From an uncultured Lachnobacterium sp. (GTDB lineage Bacteria > Bacillota > Clostridia > Lachnospirales > Lachnospiraceae), in contig URLU01000053.1 of NCBI GenBank assembly GCA_900548765.1, positions 1-11,879 on the forward strand: a stretch of DNA of 11,879 bases. Direction: 5' to 3'. The notes beneath the pieces were generated by a model. That model worked only from the letters and a program-made list of their open reading frames with translations. It was not told the origin of the DNA and searched no databases. The position numbers and the translations under genes are program-made. Shown here piece by piece: positions 5,881 to 11,879 of the stretch. The first letter of the stretch is position 1. Each line of letters opens with the position of its first letter.

Positions 5881-6969
5881 AATCTCCTCCTGTCCATTAA
5901 ATATCAGTGATATAGCAAAAACTGCAAGCACAACACATATATTTATTATCTGTTTCTTATTTATCCTTCTAATTATTCCACGCGTTTTTTGTATACACGT
6001 TTTATCCTGTCCACTTCCATCTACCCTATATTCACTTGACTGATTTACTTTGCGTTTCACTTCATCAGTCCTGCATATTCCCTGATACATGAGCCTGCAG
6101 GCATAAAACAGATTGATATTCACAATTGCAAACATAGTAAAGAACCACACACCCATCATGAGTGCATCAGTCCTCTTAAAAAAGGTGCCCTTTATCTGCA
6201 CCGTACTCATAAGTGTTATAACTGGAAATCTCATGCCCTGAAGGGATTTTGCCCCAAAATTTCCAAGCAGAATCAGATACACTGCCAAAAGAATTATTCC
6301 GTTCTGCACCAATGCCTTTGCCACTGCACGATAAAAATACTTCTTTCTGCTTTTTTCCACATTTTCCTTTAGAAAAAACACATAAATAAGAGTCATAAAG
6401 GTTGAAAAAACAATATAGCTTCCCTTTAGAATATCTGGTATCCGACTGAAGCTTACTCCATCGTAAGCTTCAGCAACAACTATTCTTTCCCATTTCATGT
6501 TTGGCACAGCACCTGCCAGCATGATGAGGAGTGGAATTATCACAAGCCAGAAAAGCACCTCATACACCCTTGCCCGACTTTCAAGTCCTCCCTTTATGGC
6601 ATACAGCGATACTGCCAGTATCACCACAAGCACCAGCCAGTATTTTTCATCCGGTATCAGGGAATACCTGACCAGATCCACAAAGACCTTGGTGCAGAAG
6701 GCACAGGCAAATACACTCTGCACTGCTGTTACAATACTTATGCCCCTCTTTAAAGTTTTACTCTTATCCGTATTTTTTAATTGAGCATATTCAATCAAGG
6801 CTAGAAATATAAGTCCAAACAGGCAGCCTGCTGCAATGCATACCCAGCCCAGACTTCCCACCATTCTTGCTAAAATCGTAGGCAGTGCCAATGAGCCCAG
6901 TCCCAAAAAATCAAACAGAAAAAGCCTATACAACTGTCTGATCGATATTTTGCCATTATTAGAAAACAC
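5254..6969 (-). CDS. gerAB: GerAB permease fused in frame to GerAC first domain
   Basis: Spore germinant receptor subunit in the inner spore membrane. Residues 1-388 are a GerAB-type APC-superfamily permease that would bind a small germinant. I count ten membrane segments, at about 17-38, 41-63, 77-102, 109-127, 134-154, 183-202, 218-238, 268-294, 339-355 and 369-390. The loop between segments 8 and 9 is unusually long and basic (about 295-338). With no stop codon the frame continues into a GerAC-like region: the lipobox-like LVGC (C391), ELENRCFPMLAAVDYDEE, and INHLKVIILGKSFLE. The whole is 571 residues; GerAB alone is normally about 365. Start is GTG at 6969, one base after the gerAA stop, with GAGAGGA 7 bases upstream. 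If all ten segments are used, the GerAC part would face the cytoplasm, the wrong side for its known role, so the internal start at 5880 matters. Only the first GerAC domain is present. Confidence 0.88.
   Translation of the reverse strand: MFSNNGKISIRQLYRLFLFDFLGLGSLALPTILARMVGSLGWVCIAAGCLFGLIFLALIEYAQLKNTDKSKTLKRGISIVTAVQSVFACAFCTKVFVDLVRYSLIPDEKYWLVLVVILAVSLYAIKGGLESRARVYEVLFWLVIIPLLIMLAGAVPNMKWERIVVAEAYDGVSFSRIPDILKGSYIVFSTFMTLIYVFFLKENVEKSRKKYFYRAVAKALVQNGIILLAVYLILLGNFGAKSLQGMRFPVITLMSTVQIKGTFFKRTDALMMGVWFFTMFAIVNINLFYACRLMYQGICRTDEVKRKVNQSSEYRVDGSGQDKTCIQKTRGIIRRINKKQIINICVVLAVFAISLIFNGQEEIMNKYLTVFLHVIVPVLVLIPVMLILVGCNANELENRCFPMLAAVDYDEEAGRVEFFYTFPKSGLNSDNAQETANVAIMPVYDTDFGSARQTYENDLSLDADINHLKVIILGKSFLEREDDYDLMIETLRQEETFPRNTYVAAVDDINHYFELNDSMNNDIGSYIETLLEKKQREEGLELVTIGDLMDDDTDAKENVPVLNMGEIPGNN
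5886..5891 (-). promoter_or_regulatory. Internal Shine-Dalgarno deciding a nested gerAC start
   Basis: AGGAGG on the minus strand lies 5 bases before ATG 5880, inside the gerAB frame where it encodes Gln-Glu-Glu. It is stronger than the ribosome sites of most annotated starts in this window, which is why it is recorded separately. Confidence 0.55.
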
Positions 6970-6970
6970 T

Positions 6971-8461
6971 TTACTTTCCTCTCAATCTGATTCGCTGATT
7001 TCTTCTCGCATATATAGGCCTGTATTTCAACATCCTGAAAGGCTTTCTTATAACACTCTCACCAAGCCCTTCTGTGCTTTTTTCACCATATGCCACAAAT
7101 GGGCTTAAATATGGTATTCCAAAGCTTTCAAGCCTTGACAGATGCACAAGCACTGCATATATCCCAATCAAAAAGCCAAAATATCCAAGCCATGCCGAGA
7201 GGACAATAAAGCCAAATTTGAGCAGTCTGAAGGAAAATGCAAATTCTTCGCTTGGAATTGCAAAGGAGCACAAGGCAGTAAAAGCCACCACGATTACCAC
7301 AATTGGACTGACCAGATTTGCATCAACCGCCGCCTGCCCTATTATTAGACCGCCGACTATTCCTATGGTGTTTCCCATCGCTCCTGGCAGCCTTATCCCA
7401 GCCTCCCGCAAAAGTTCAAAGGACAGCTCCATAAGCACAACCTCCACCACCTCTGGAAATGGGCAGCCTATCCTTGCCTCCCAGAATGACAGTAGCAGGG
7501 ATGTGGGCAATATCTGTGTATGAAAATTGGTCACTGCAAGATATAGTCCCGGCAGGGTCATTGCCAGAAATGCAGATACATATCTGATTATTCTCGCAAA
7601 GCTTGCTGCCTCAAAACGATTATAGTAATCATCTGTAGTCTTTAAAAATGAATTGAAATCAGTAGGCAGAATCAGGGCTATGGGACTGTTATCACACAGT
7701 ACTACCACACGCCCTTCAAGCACCGCCATCGCCGCCCTGTCCGGTCTTTGTGTAGTCTGAAATTCTGGAAAGGGTGAATACCATTTTTTCTCTGCAAGCT
7801 GTTCGATTACTCCGCTGTCCAGGACTCCGTCTACCTCGTACTTAGCCAGCCTTTTCATTATTTCTGTGACCACCTGCGGATATGCTATGTCCTTCATATA
7901 CATGATATCTACAATGGTATTTGACCTCACCCCTGCAGTTGTCTCCTTAACCTTTAAGTTCTGGCTTCTTATTCTCCTCCGCACAAGAGCTGTATTTATT
8001 TTTATGGAATCAGAAAAACCTTCATTTGAGCCTCTTATGACTTTTTCAGAGTCAGTTTCCTTTACTCCCAGACTCGGATATCCCGTATCTCCAATCTTTA
8101 AAGCATAGTCACAGCCATCCACAAAGACAAGTACATTTCCAATCAGTATCACATCCAGTGCCTGATTCAGGTCTTTTACCTCTGTCACATCTGCCACCCT
8201 GGCATCCTTCGGAGATATTCCTGCCTCTATATTTTTCACCAGCATGCCTATTCCACTCGCTCCAAAGGATTTCATATCCAGTGCTACTTCAATATATGCC
8301 ATGAAGCACTTTTTGTCATTATGTGCTCCCAGATACATCTCTCTGGTCTTTATATCTGCACAATCTTTATAGGTTTTCCGGAATGTTTGTATATTTGCTT
8401 CTATATTCCTGCTCACCATCACTTTTGTATCTGTATTTTTATTGCAGCTATTTTCTTCCAT
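6971..8461 (-). CDS. gerAA: Spore germination receptor subunit GerAA
   Basis: A-subunit of a GerA-type germinant receptor in the inner spore membrane; with GerAB and GerAC it senses nutrients and triggers ion and dipicolinate release. The 496 residues match the family's usual length. A soluble N-terminal part spans about 1-285 and contains VIRGSNEGFSDSIKINTALV and RRRI (about 141-164), then FQTTQRPDRAAMAVLEGRVV near 234-253 and SPIALILPTDF. The membrane part follows, with YVSAFLAMTLPGLYLAV, RIGCPFPEVVEVVLMELSFE, the conserved RLPGAMGNTIGIVGGLIIGQ near 357-376, and a final pair of helices. ATG at 8461 has GGTGGTGA close upstream. It is first in the operon; the gerAB-gerAC frame starts one base after its stop, so the two are translationally coupled. 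A sigma-G-like promoter lies at 8491-8519. No subunit feature reveals the germinant. Confidence 0.95.
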   Translation of the reverse strand: MEENSCNKNTDTKVMVSRNIEANIQTFRKTYKDCADIKTREMYLGAHNDKKCFMAYIEVALDMKSFGASGIGMLVKNIEAGISPKDARVADVTEVKDLNQALDVILIGNVLVFVDGCDYALKIGDTGYPSLGVKETDSEKVIRGSNEGFSDSIKINTALVRRRIRSQNLKVKETTAGVRSNTIVDIMYMKDIAYPQVVTEIMKRLAKYEVDGVLDSGVIEQLAEKKWYSPFPEFQTTQRPDRAAMAVLEGRVVVLCDNSPIALILPTDFNSFLKTTDDYYNRFEAASFARIIRYVSAFLAMTLPGLYLAVTNFHTQILPTSLLLSFWEARIGCPFPEVVEVVLMELSFELLREAGIRLPGAMGNTIGIVGGLIIGQAAVDANLVSPIVVIVVAFTALCSFAIPSEEFAFSFRLLKFGFIVLSAWLGYFGFLIGIYAVLVHLSRLESFGIPYLSPFVAYGEKSTEGLGESVIRKPFRMLKYRPIYARRNQRIRLRGK

Positions 8462-8490
8462 TATTCACCACCAGTTTATTTTCTACAGGA

Positions 8491-8519
8491 TAGTATTGGT
8501 TAATTTGAATTTTTTATGC
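8491..8519 (-). promoter_or_regulatory. Candidate sigma-G (forespore) promoter of the gerA operon
   Basis: On the minus strand GCATA (8515-8519) fits the sigma-G -35 pattern G-H-A-T-R. Seventeen bases on, AATACTA (8491-8497) differs from the -10 pattern CATNHTA only in its first base. The -10 ends 29 bases before the gerAA start, a suitable distance. germinant-receptor operons in Bacillus are sigma-G controlled, which supports the call; there is no sigma-A promoter in the same gap. Confidence 0.5.
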
Positions 8520-8556
8520 ATCCCCACCGGCAGCTTTTTTTGCATGTTTTGACACT

Positions 8557-8594
8557 AAAAAATCCGCCTAAACCAAAAATGATTTAGACGGATT
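8557..8594 (-). terminator. Intrinsic terminator after serS
   Basis: On the minus strand a 12-bp stem pairs 8583-8594 (AATCCGTCTAAA) with 8561-8572 (TTTAGGCGGATT), with one G.T position and a 10-base loop, and is followed by TTTTTT. It begins about 20 bases after the serS stop and separates glyA-serS from the gerA promoter. Confidence 0.9.
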
Positions 8595-8613
8595 AATGCT
8601 TGATTACTATTAT

Positions 8614-9903
8614 TTAATTCTTTGGAACCAGCTTCTCAGTTCCACCCATGTATGGCTGAAGTGCCTTTGGAATATTTACAGAACCATCTGCATTTAAGTT
8701 GTTCTCTAAGAATGCAATAAGCATACGTGGTGGAGCAACCACTGTATTGTTAAGAGTATGAGCAAAATACTTCTGTCCATCCTCTCCCTTTACACGAATC
8801 TTGAGTCGGCGTGCCTGTGCATCACCAAGGTTAGAGCAGCTTCCTACCTCAAAATACTTCTTCTGACGTGGTGACCATGCCTCTACGTCACATGACTTAA
8901 CCTTGAGGTCAGCCAGATCTCCAGAACAGCACTCAAGTGTACGAACCGGTACATCCAGACTTCTGAAAAGTTCTACTGTGTATGACCACATCTTGTCATA
9001 CCATGTCTTTGACTCCTCTGGCTTACATACTACAATCATCTCCTGCTTCTCGAACTGGTGGATACGATACACTCCACGCTCCTCGATTCCGTGAGCACCC
9101 TTTTCCTTACGGAAGCATGGTGAATAGCTTGTAAGAGTGTATGGAAGCTTTGACTCATCATTGATTGTGTCAATGAATTTACCAATCATAGAGTGCTCTG
9201 ATGTTCCGATAAGGTAGAGATCCTCTCCCTCAATCTTGTACATCATGGCATCCATTTCCTCAAAGCTCATAACTCCTGTTACGACATTTGAACGAATCAT
9301 GAATGGTGGGATGCAGTATGTGAATCCCTTATTAATCATAAAATCTCTGGCATATGCTGTCATTGCTGAATGAAGACGGGCAATGTCTCCCATCAGATAG
9401 TAGAAACCATTTCCTGCCACCTTACCCGCTGCATCAAGGTCGATTCCATCAAATCTCTCCATGATGTCTGTGTGGTATGGAATCTCAAAATCAGGCACTG
9501 CCGGCTCTCCATATTTCTGGATTTCCACATTACAGCTATCATCTTTTCCAATTGGTACAGATGGGTCAATGATGTTTGGAATCTTCATCATAATTTCTGT
9601 CACCTTGTCAGAAAGCTCTTTCTCAAGTGGCTCAAGCTCTGCAAGACGCTTAGATATTGCAGCAACCTCAGCCTTTACAGCCTCAGCCTCTTCCTTCTTG
9701 CCCTGTGCCATAAGAGCACCAATCTGCTTAGATACCTGATTTTTCTTTGCACGAAGCTCATCTGCCTCCTGCTGTGCAGCTCTTGACTGCTTATCTAACT
9801 CTATTACTTCGTCCACAAGTGGAAGCTTGTGATCCTGAAATTTCTTTTTAATATTCTCCTTGACTGCGTCAGGATTCTCTCTCAAAAACTTTAAATCTAT
9901 CAT
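8614..9903 (-). CDS. serS: Seryl-tRNA synthetase
   Basis: Cytoplasmic class II aminoacyl-tRNA synthetase that charges tRNA-Ser using serine and ATP. The 429 residues are normal for bacterial SerRS. An N-terminal tRNA-binding coiled-coil arm covers about 30-105, rich in Glu, Lys and Ala. The catalytic core includes TSEHSMIG (234-241), motif 2 from CFRKEKGAHG to RIHQFEKQEM (about 263-289), ECCSGDLADLKVKSCDVEAW (about 324-343), SCSNLGDAQARRLKIR (355-370), and motif 3 around PPRMLIAFLEN (391-401). These motifs differ from the more common bacterial wording (TAEVPLTN, HQFNKVEM, GRTLVAILEN) and form a variant I associate with Lachnospiraceae and relatives. ATG 9903 has GGAGGA just upstream. It lies 79 bases after glyA with a candidate promoter between; the gap is too short for a T-box leader. 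Confidence 0.98.
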   Translation of the reverse strand: MIDLKFLRENPDAVKENIKKKFQDHKLPLVDEVIELDKQSRAAQQEADELRAKKNQVSKQIGALMAQGKKEEAEAVKAEVAAISKRLAELEPLEKELSDKVTEIMMKIPNIIDPSVPIGKDDSCNVEIQKYGEPAVPDFEIPYHTDIMERFDGIDLDAAGKVAGNGFYYLMGDIARLHSAMTAYARDFMINKGFTYCIPPFMIRSNVVTGVMSFEEMDAMMYKIEGEDLYLIGTSEHSMIGKFIDTINDESKLPYTLTSYSPCFRKEKGAHGIEERGVYRIHQFEKQEMIVVCKPEESKTWYDKMWSYTVELFRSLDVPVRTLECCSGDLADLKVKSCDVEAWSPRQKKYFEVGSCSNLGDAQARRLKIRVKGEDGQKYFAHTLNNTVVAPPRMLIAFLENNLNADGSVNIPKALQPYMGGTEKLVPKN

Positions 9904-9944
9904 AGTTCCTCCAACGTTACTTTATTTTGAATATTCCTTTTGCC

Positions 9945-9973
9945 ATTGTACTCTGAATACACACATTTTGCAA
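9945..9973 (-). promoter_or_regulatory. Candidate promoter for serS
   Basis: TTGCAA (9968-9973) and TACAAT (9945-9950) on the minus strand are exactly 17 bases apart, a sigma-A-like arrangement with 4/6 and 5/6 consensus bases. It is in the 79-base gap after glyA, so serS could be transcribed both alone and by read-through from glyA, after which I see no terminator. Confidence 0.5.
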
Positions 9974-9982
9974 GATTCCAGA

Positions 9983-11230
9983 CTATTTAAAGTTTTTTAA
10001 TGGATATTTATCTGTAAGCTCCTTAACAATTGCGCGGGCTGGCTCTATAGCCGTCTCGCCCTCTTTGATAAGCATGGCAATAGCCTCTGCCACCTTATCA
10101 AAATCCTCCTCCTTAAGTCCCCTTGATGTAGCTGCAGGTGTTCCAAGACGGATACCGCTGGTTACAAATGGTGACTTAGGGTCATTTGGGATAGTATTCT
10201 TGTTTGCTGTGATATGAGCTTCATCCATAAGTTTTTCTACAGCCTTTCCTGTCAATTCAAATGGAGTTAAATCTACAAGCATAAGGTGGTTATCCGTGCC
10301 ACCTGATACAATACTGATGCCCCTGTCCTGTAAGCCCTTGCAGAGTGCCTGTGCATTTTTTACAATCTGCTGCTGATATTCCTTGAACTCTGGCTCAAGT
10401 GCCTCCTTGAAGCATACTGCCTTTGCAGCAATCACATGCATAAGTGGTCCCCCCTGTGTGCCAGGGAAAATAGCCTTGTTAAAATTATATTTATCCTGCA
10501 TTTCCTGACTGCAGAGAATCATTCCACCACGAGGTCCGCGGAGTGTTTTGTGAGTTGTTGTAGTTACAACATGCGCATATGGGATTGGGCTTGGATGAAG
10601 TCCTGCTGCCACAAGTCCTGCAATGTGTGCCATGTCAACCATAAGCACAGCTCCCACCTCATCTGCTATCTCTCTGAATTTTTTAAAATCAATTGTTCTG
10701 GCATAAGCTGATGCTCCGGCAATAATCATCTTTGGCTGGCACTCTTGTGCGATTGCACGTACATTTTCGTAATCTATAAAGCCCTCGTCATTTACTCCGT
10801 AAGGCACTATATTAAAATATGTTCCAGAAAAGTTAACTGGTGAGCCATGTGTCAGATGTCCGCCGTGATCCAGATTCATTCCCATAACTGTATCTCCTGG
10901 CTTAAGTATGGCAAACTGTACTGCCATATTTGCCTGGGCACCTGAATGTGGCTGTACATTTACATACTCACAGCCGAACAACTTTTTGGCTCTTTCTCTT
11001 GCAAGCTCTTCAACCACGTCTACGCACTCGCAGCCTCCGTAATATCTCTTTCCCGGGTATCCCTCTGCGTACTTATTAGTAAGTATACTGCCCATCGCAG
11101 ACATAACTGCAGGACTGACCCAGTTCTCTGACGCTATCAGCTCAATGTGGCTGTTCTGGCGCTCAAATTCATCTGTAATTGCATTTGCTATTTCAGGATC
11201 TACTGTTCTGATGTCTTCTAATGTATACAT
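9983..11230 (-). CDS. glyA: Serine hydroxymethyltransferase
   Basis: A PLP enzyme that interconverts serine and glycine while moving a one-carbon unit to tetrahydrofolate, feeding purine, thymidylate and methionine synthesis. From ATG 11230 the protein has 415 residues, the usual size. It shows the family start (EFERQNSHIELIASEN), the YAEGYPGKRYYGGCE segment near 54-68, the PLP-contacting D199 and H202 in VDMAHIAG, and the Schiff-base lysine K228 in TTTTHKTLRGPRGG. A longer frame from 11281 exists but is rejected: AAGGAG at 11237-11242 is 6 bases before ATG 11230, and the promoter -10 at 11273-11278 places the transcript start downstream of 11281. serS follows 79 bases later on the same strand, giving a serine-centred pair. 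A divergent CRP-like gene shares the upstream region. Confidence 0.98.
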   Translation of the reverse strand: MYTLEDIRTVDPEIANAITDEFERQNSHIELIASENWVSPAVMSAMGSILTNKYAEGYPGKRYYGGCECVDVVEELARERAKKLFGCEYVNVQPHSGAQANMAVQFAILKPGDTVMGMNLDHGGHLTHGSPVNFSGTYFNIVPYGVNDEGFIDYENVRAIAQECQPKMIIAGASAYARTIDFKKFREIADEVGAVLMVDMAHIAGLVAAGLHPSPIPYAHVVTTTTHKTLRGPRGGMILCSQEMQDKYNFNKAIFPGTQGGPLMHVIAAKAVCFKEALEPEFKEYQQQIVKNAQALCKGLQDRGISIVSGGTDNHLMLVDLTPFELTGKAVEKLMDEAHITANKNTIPNDPKSPFVTSGIRLGTPAATSRGLKEEDFDKVAEAIAMLIKEGETAIEPARAIVKELTDKYPLKNFK

Positions 11231-11256
11231 ATATCTCTCCTTTATGTTAATCAACT

Positions 11257-11270
11257 TTTTCATATGAAAA
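11257..11270. promoter_or_regulatory. 14-bp perfect palindrome at the glyA transcription start
   Basis: TTTTCATATGAAAA is a perfect palindrome lying just downstream of the glyA -10 and across the predicted transcript start near 11266. Its position suits a repressor operator. It does not resemble a PurR box. It is AT-rich, so chance is possible. Confidence 0.35.
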
Positions 11271-11272
11271 TT

Positions 11273-11301
11273 ATTATACAAAAAGTCAGATTTTTATTCA
11301 A
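11273..11301 (-). promoter_or_regulatory. Sigma-A-type promoter of glyA
   Basis: On the minus strand TTGAAT (11296-11301) and a consensus TATAAT (11273-11278) are separated by exactly 17 bases. The transcript would start near 11266, giving a leader of about 35 bases that carries the AAGGAG ribosome site. This is the strongest minus-strand promoter in the window. Confidence 0.75.
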
Positions 11302-11330
11302 TCCAATATTTATTTTTCTTAATATTTTGA

Positions 11331-11336
11331 TATAAT
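11331..11336 (+). promoter_or_regulatory. Extended -10 promoter of the divergent CRP-like gene
   Basis: TATAAT preceded by TGA forms an extended -10 (TTTTGATATAAT). The -35 region is AT-rich without a clear TTGACA-like hexamer. A transcript starting near 11343 would carry the GGGGGA ribosome site at 11354-11359. The two divergent promoters here have their -10 elements about 50 bases apart. Confidence 0.5.
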
Positions 11337-11366
11337 TGTATAGTACAAAATAAGGGGGAACATTTA

Positions 11367-11879
11367 ATGAATGTACTTAAGTTTAAAAAAGGCGACATAG
11401 TTGCCAAAAAGCAGGATAAAGTTACTGAATGGTACCTCATTCAGGAGGGTACTGTTGTCAGAAGCTATCAGCTATCAGAAGTTGCCATGGGTTCAAATGC
11501 CATTGTTGGTATTTTGGAATCTGGCTGGTTTGCCTGCGACTATGTGGCAGCCGAGGACACTACTGTAATTGTTATCCCATGTAAAAATGCTGCTGATTTG
11601 CAGACTATTTTGAGCAATCATGATAAATTCAGGCCTGTCTTTTTAAGGACAGCATTAGAGCAGCGCCATCAGATGCTTGGCTTGTATGCAAAGCTATACA
11701 AGAAAGCGGGTTTGCTTCATAATGCTGCCGAAAACATATATAACGATTATTGCAATCTGTGCGAGGAGAATCTGATTACACCTCAGACTTTCGAAAAAAT
11801 AGAACAGTTTGAAGCCATAAGCCTTGCCCATAAGGCCGAAAACTGGGAGATTGCCAACAGCTCGGCTCTTCTCAGAAAC
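11367..11879 (+). CDS. CRP-like cyclic-nucleotide-binding-fold protein, 3' end outside window
   Basis: Only the first 171 residues are in the window and the frame is still open. The N-terminal 80 residues read like a CRP/cAMP-binding beta-barrel: FKKGDIVAKKQDKVTEWYLI followed by QEGTV resembles the usual glycine-turn pattern of that fold, and DYVAAEDTTVIVIPC resembles its final strands. The phosphate-binding cassette of true cAMP binders (G-E...R-x-A-x) is not visible, so the ligand may be different or absent. Residues 85-171 are helical, with no helix-turn-helix yet seen. A DNA-binding or other output domain could lie beyond the edge. ATG 11367 has GGGGGA 8 bases upstream. It is transcribed away from glyA. 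I have seen similar long uncharacterised proteins annotated only as cyclic nucleotide-binding in Lachnospiraceae; the function is unknown. Confidence 0.8.
   Translation, partial: MNVLKFKKGDIVAKKQDKVTEWYLIQEGTVVRSYQLSEVAMGSNAIVGILESGWFACDYVAAEDTTVIVIPCKNAADLQTILSNHDKFRPVFLRTALEQRHQMLGLYAKLYKKAGLLHNAAENIYNDYCNLCEENLITPQTFEKIEQFEAISLAHKAENWEIANSSALLRN

Noticed and set aside
9904..9982. T-box leader for serS
   Set aside because: The gap to glyA is only 79 bases, too short for a T-box, and no terminator/antiterminator or T-box sequence is seen.
11231..11281. Longer glyA start at 11281
   Set aside because: It lies upstream of the promoter -10 and lacks a ribosome site; ATG 11230 has AAGGAG and the normal family N-terminus.

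Overview
The window looks like a chromosomal segment of a spore-forming, low-to-mid GC Firmicute. The Lachnospiraceae are most likely (an Agathobacter/Roseburia/Eubacterium-type gut Clostridium). Three things point there: a SpoIIR homologue, a GerA-type germination operon, and a SerRS variant typical of that lineage. The family assignment is inference from recognised protein style, not from a search. Nearly all genes are on the minus strand; only two are on the plus strand.

Layout, left to right. (1) At 1-2358 (minus) is the end of an exopolysaccharide or capsule operon as seen here: a polyprenyl-phosphate sugar-1-phosphate transferase that starts glycan assembly, then a GT4 glycosyltransferase cut by the window edge. 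(2) Upstream of it, at 2381-2625, are nearly three copies of a 90-bp tandem repeat rich in hairpins. On the minus strand these would form an RNA with GNRA-type tetraloops in the leader of the polysaccharide operon. (3) At 2929-3456 (plus) is a small single-pass membrane protein of unknown function with a strong housekeeping-type promoter and a clear terminator. (4) At 3553-4881 (minus) are a DUF1934/YwiB-like protein and SpoIIR, the forespore signal that triggers pro-sigma-E processing. (5) At 4972-5222 is a 251-bp long inverted repeat with perfect 24-bp ends, MITE-like in shape. (6) At 5254-8461 (minus) is a GerA germinant-receptor operon: GerAA, then a single reading frame that joins a GerAB permease to the first domain of GerAC. 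A strong internal Shine-Dalgarno and ATG sit exactly where a free GerAC lipoprotein would start. (7) At 8557-11301 (minus) are glyA and serS with promoters and a shared end terminator. (8) At 11367 to the edge (plus) is the start of a divergent CRP-like sensor protein.

Functionally, the centre is about sporulation and germination (spoIIR, gerA). The right side couples serine/glycine metabolism with serine charging (glyA-serS), and the left side builds surface polysaccharide. The observations most worth following are the GerAB-GerAC fusion with a nested gerAC start, the structured 90-bp repeat leader, and the 251-bp inverted-repeat element just downstream of the shortened gerAC.
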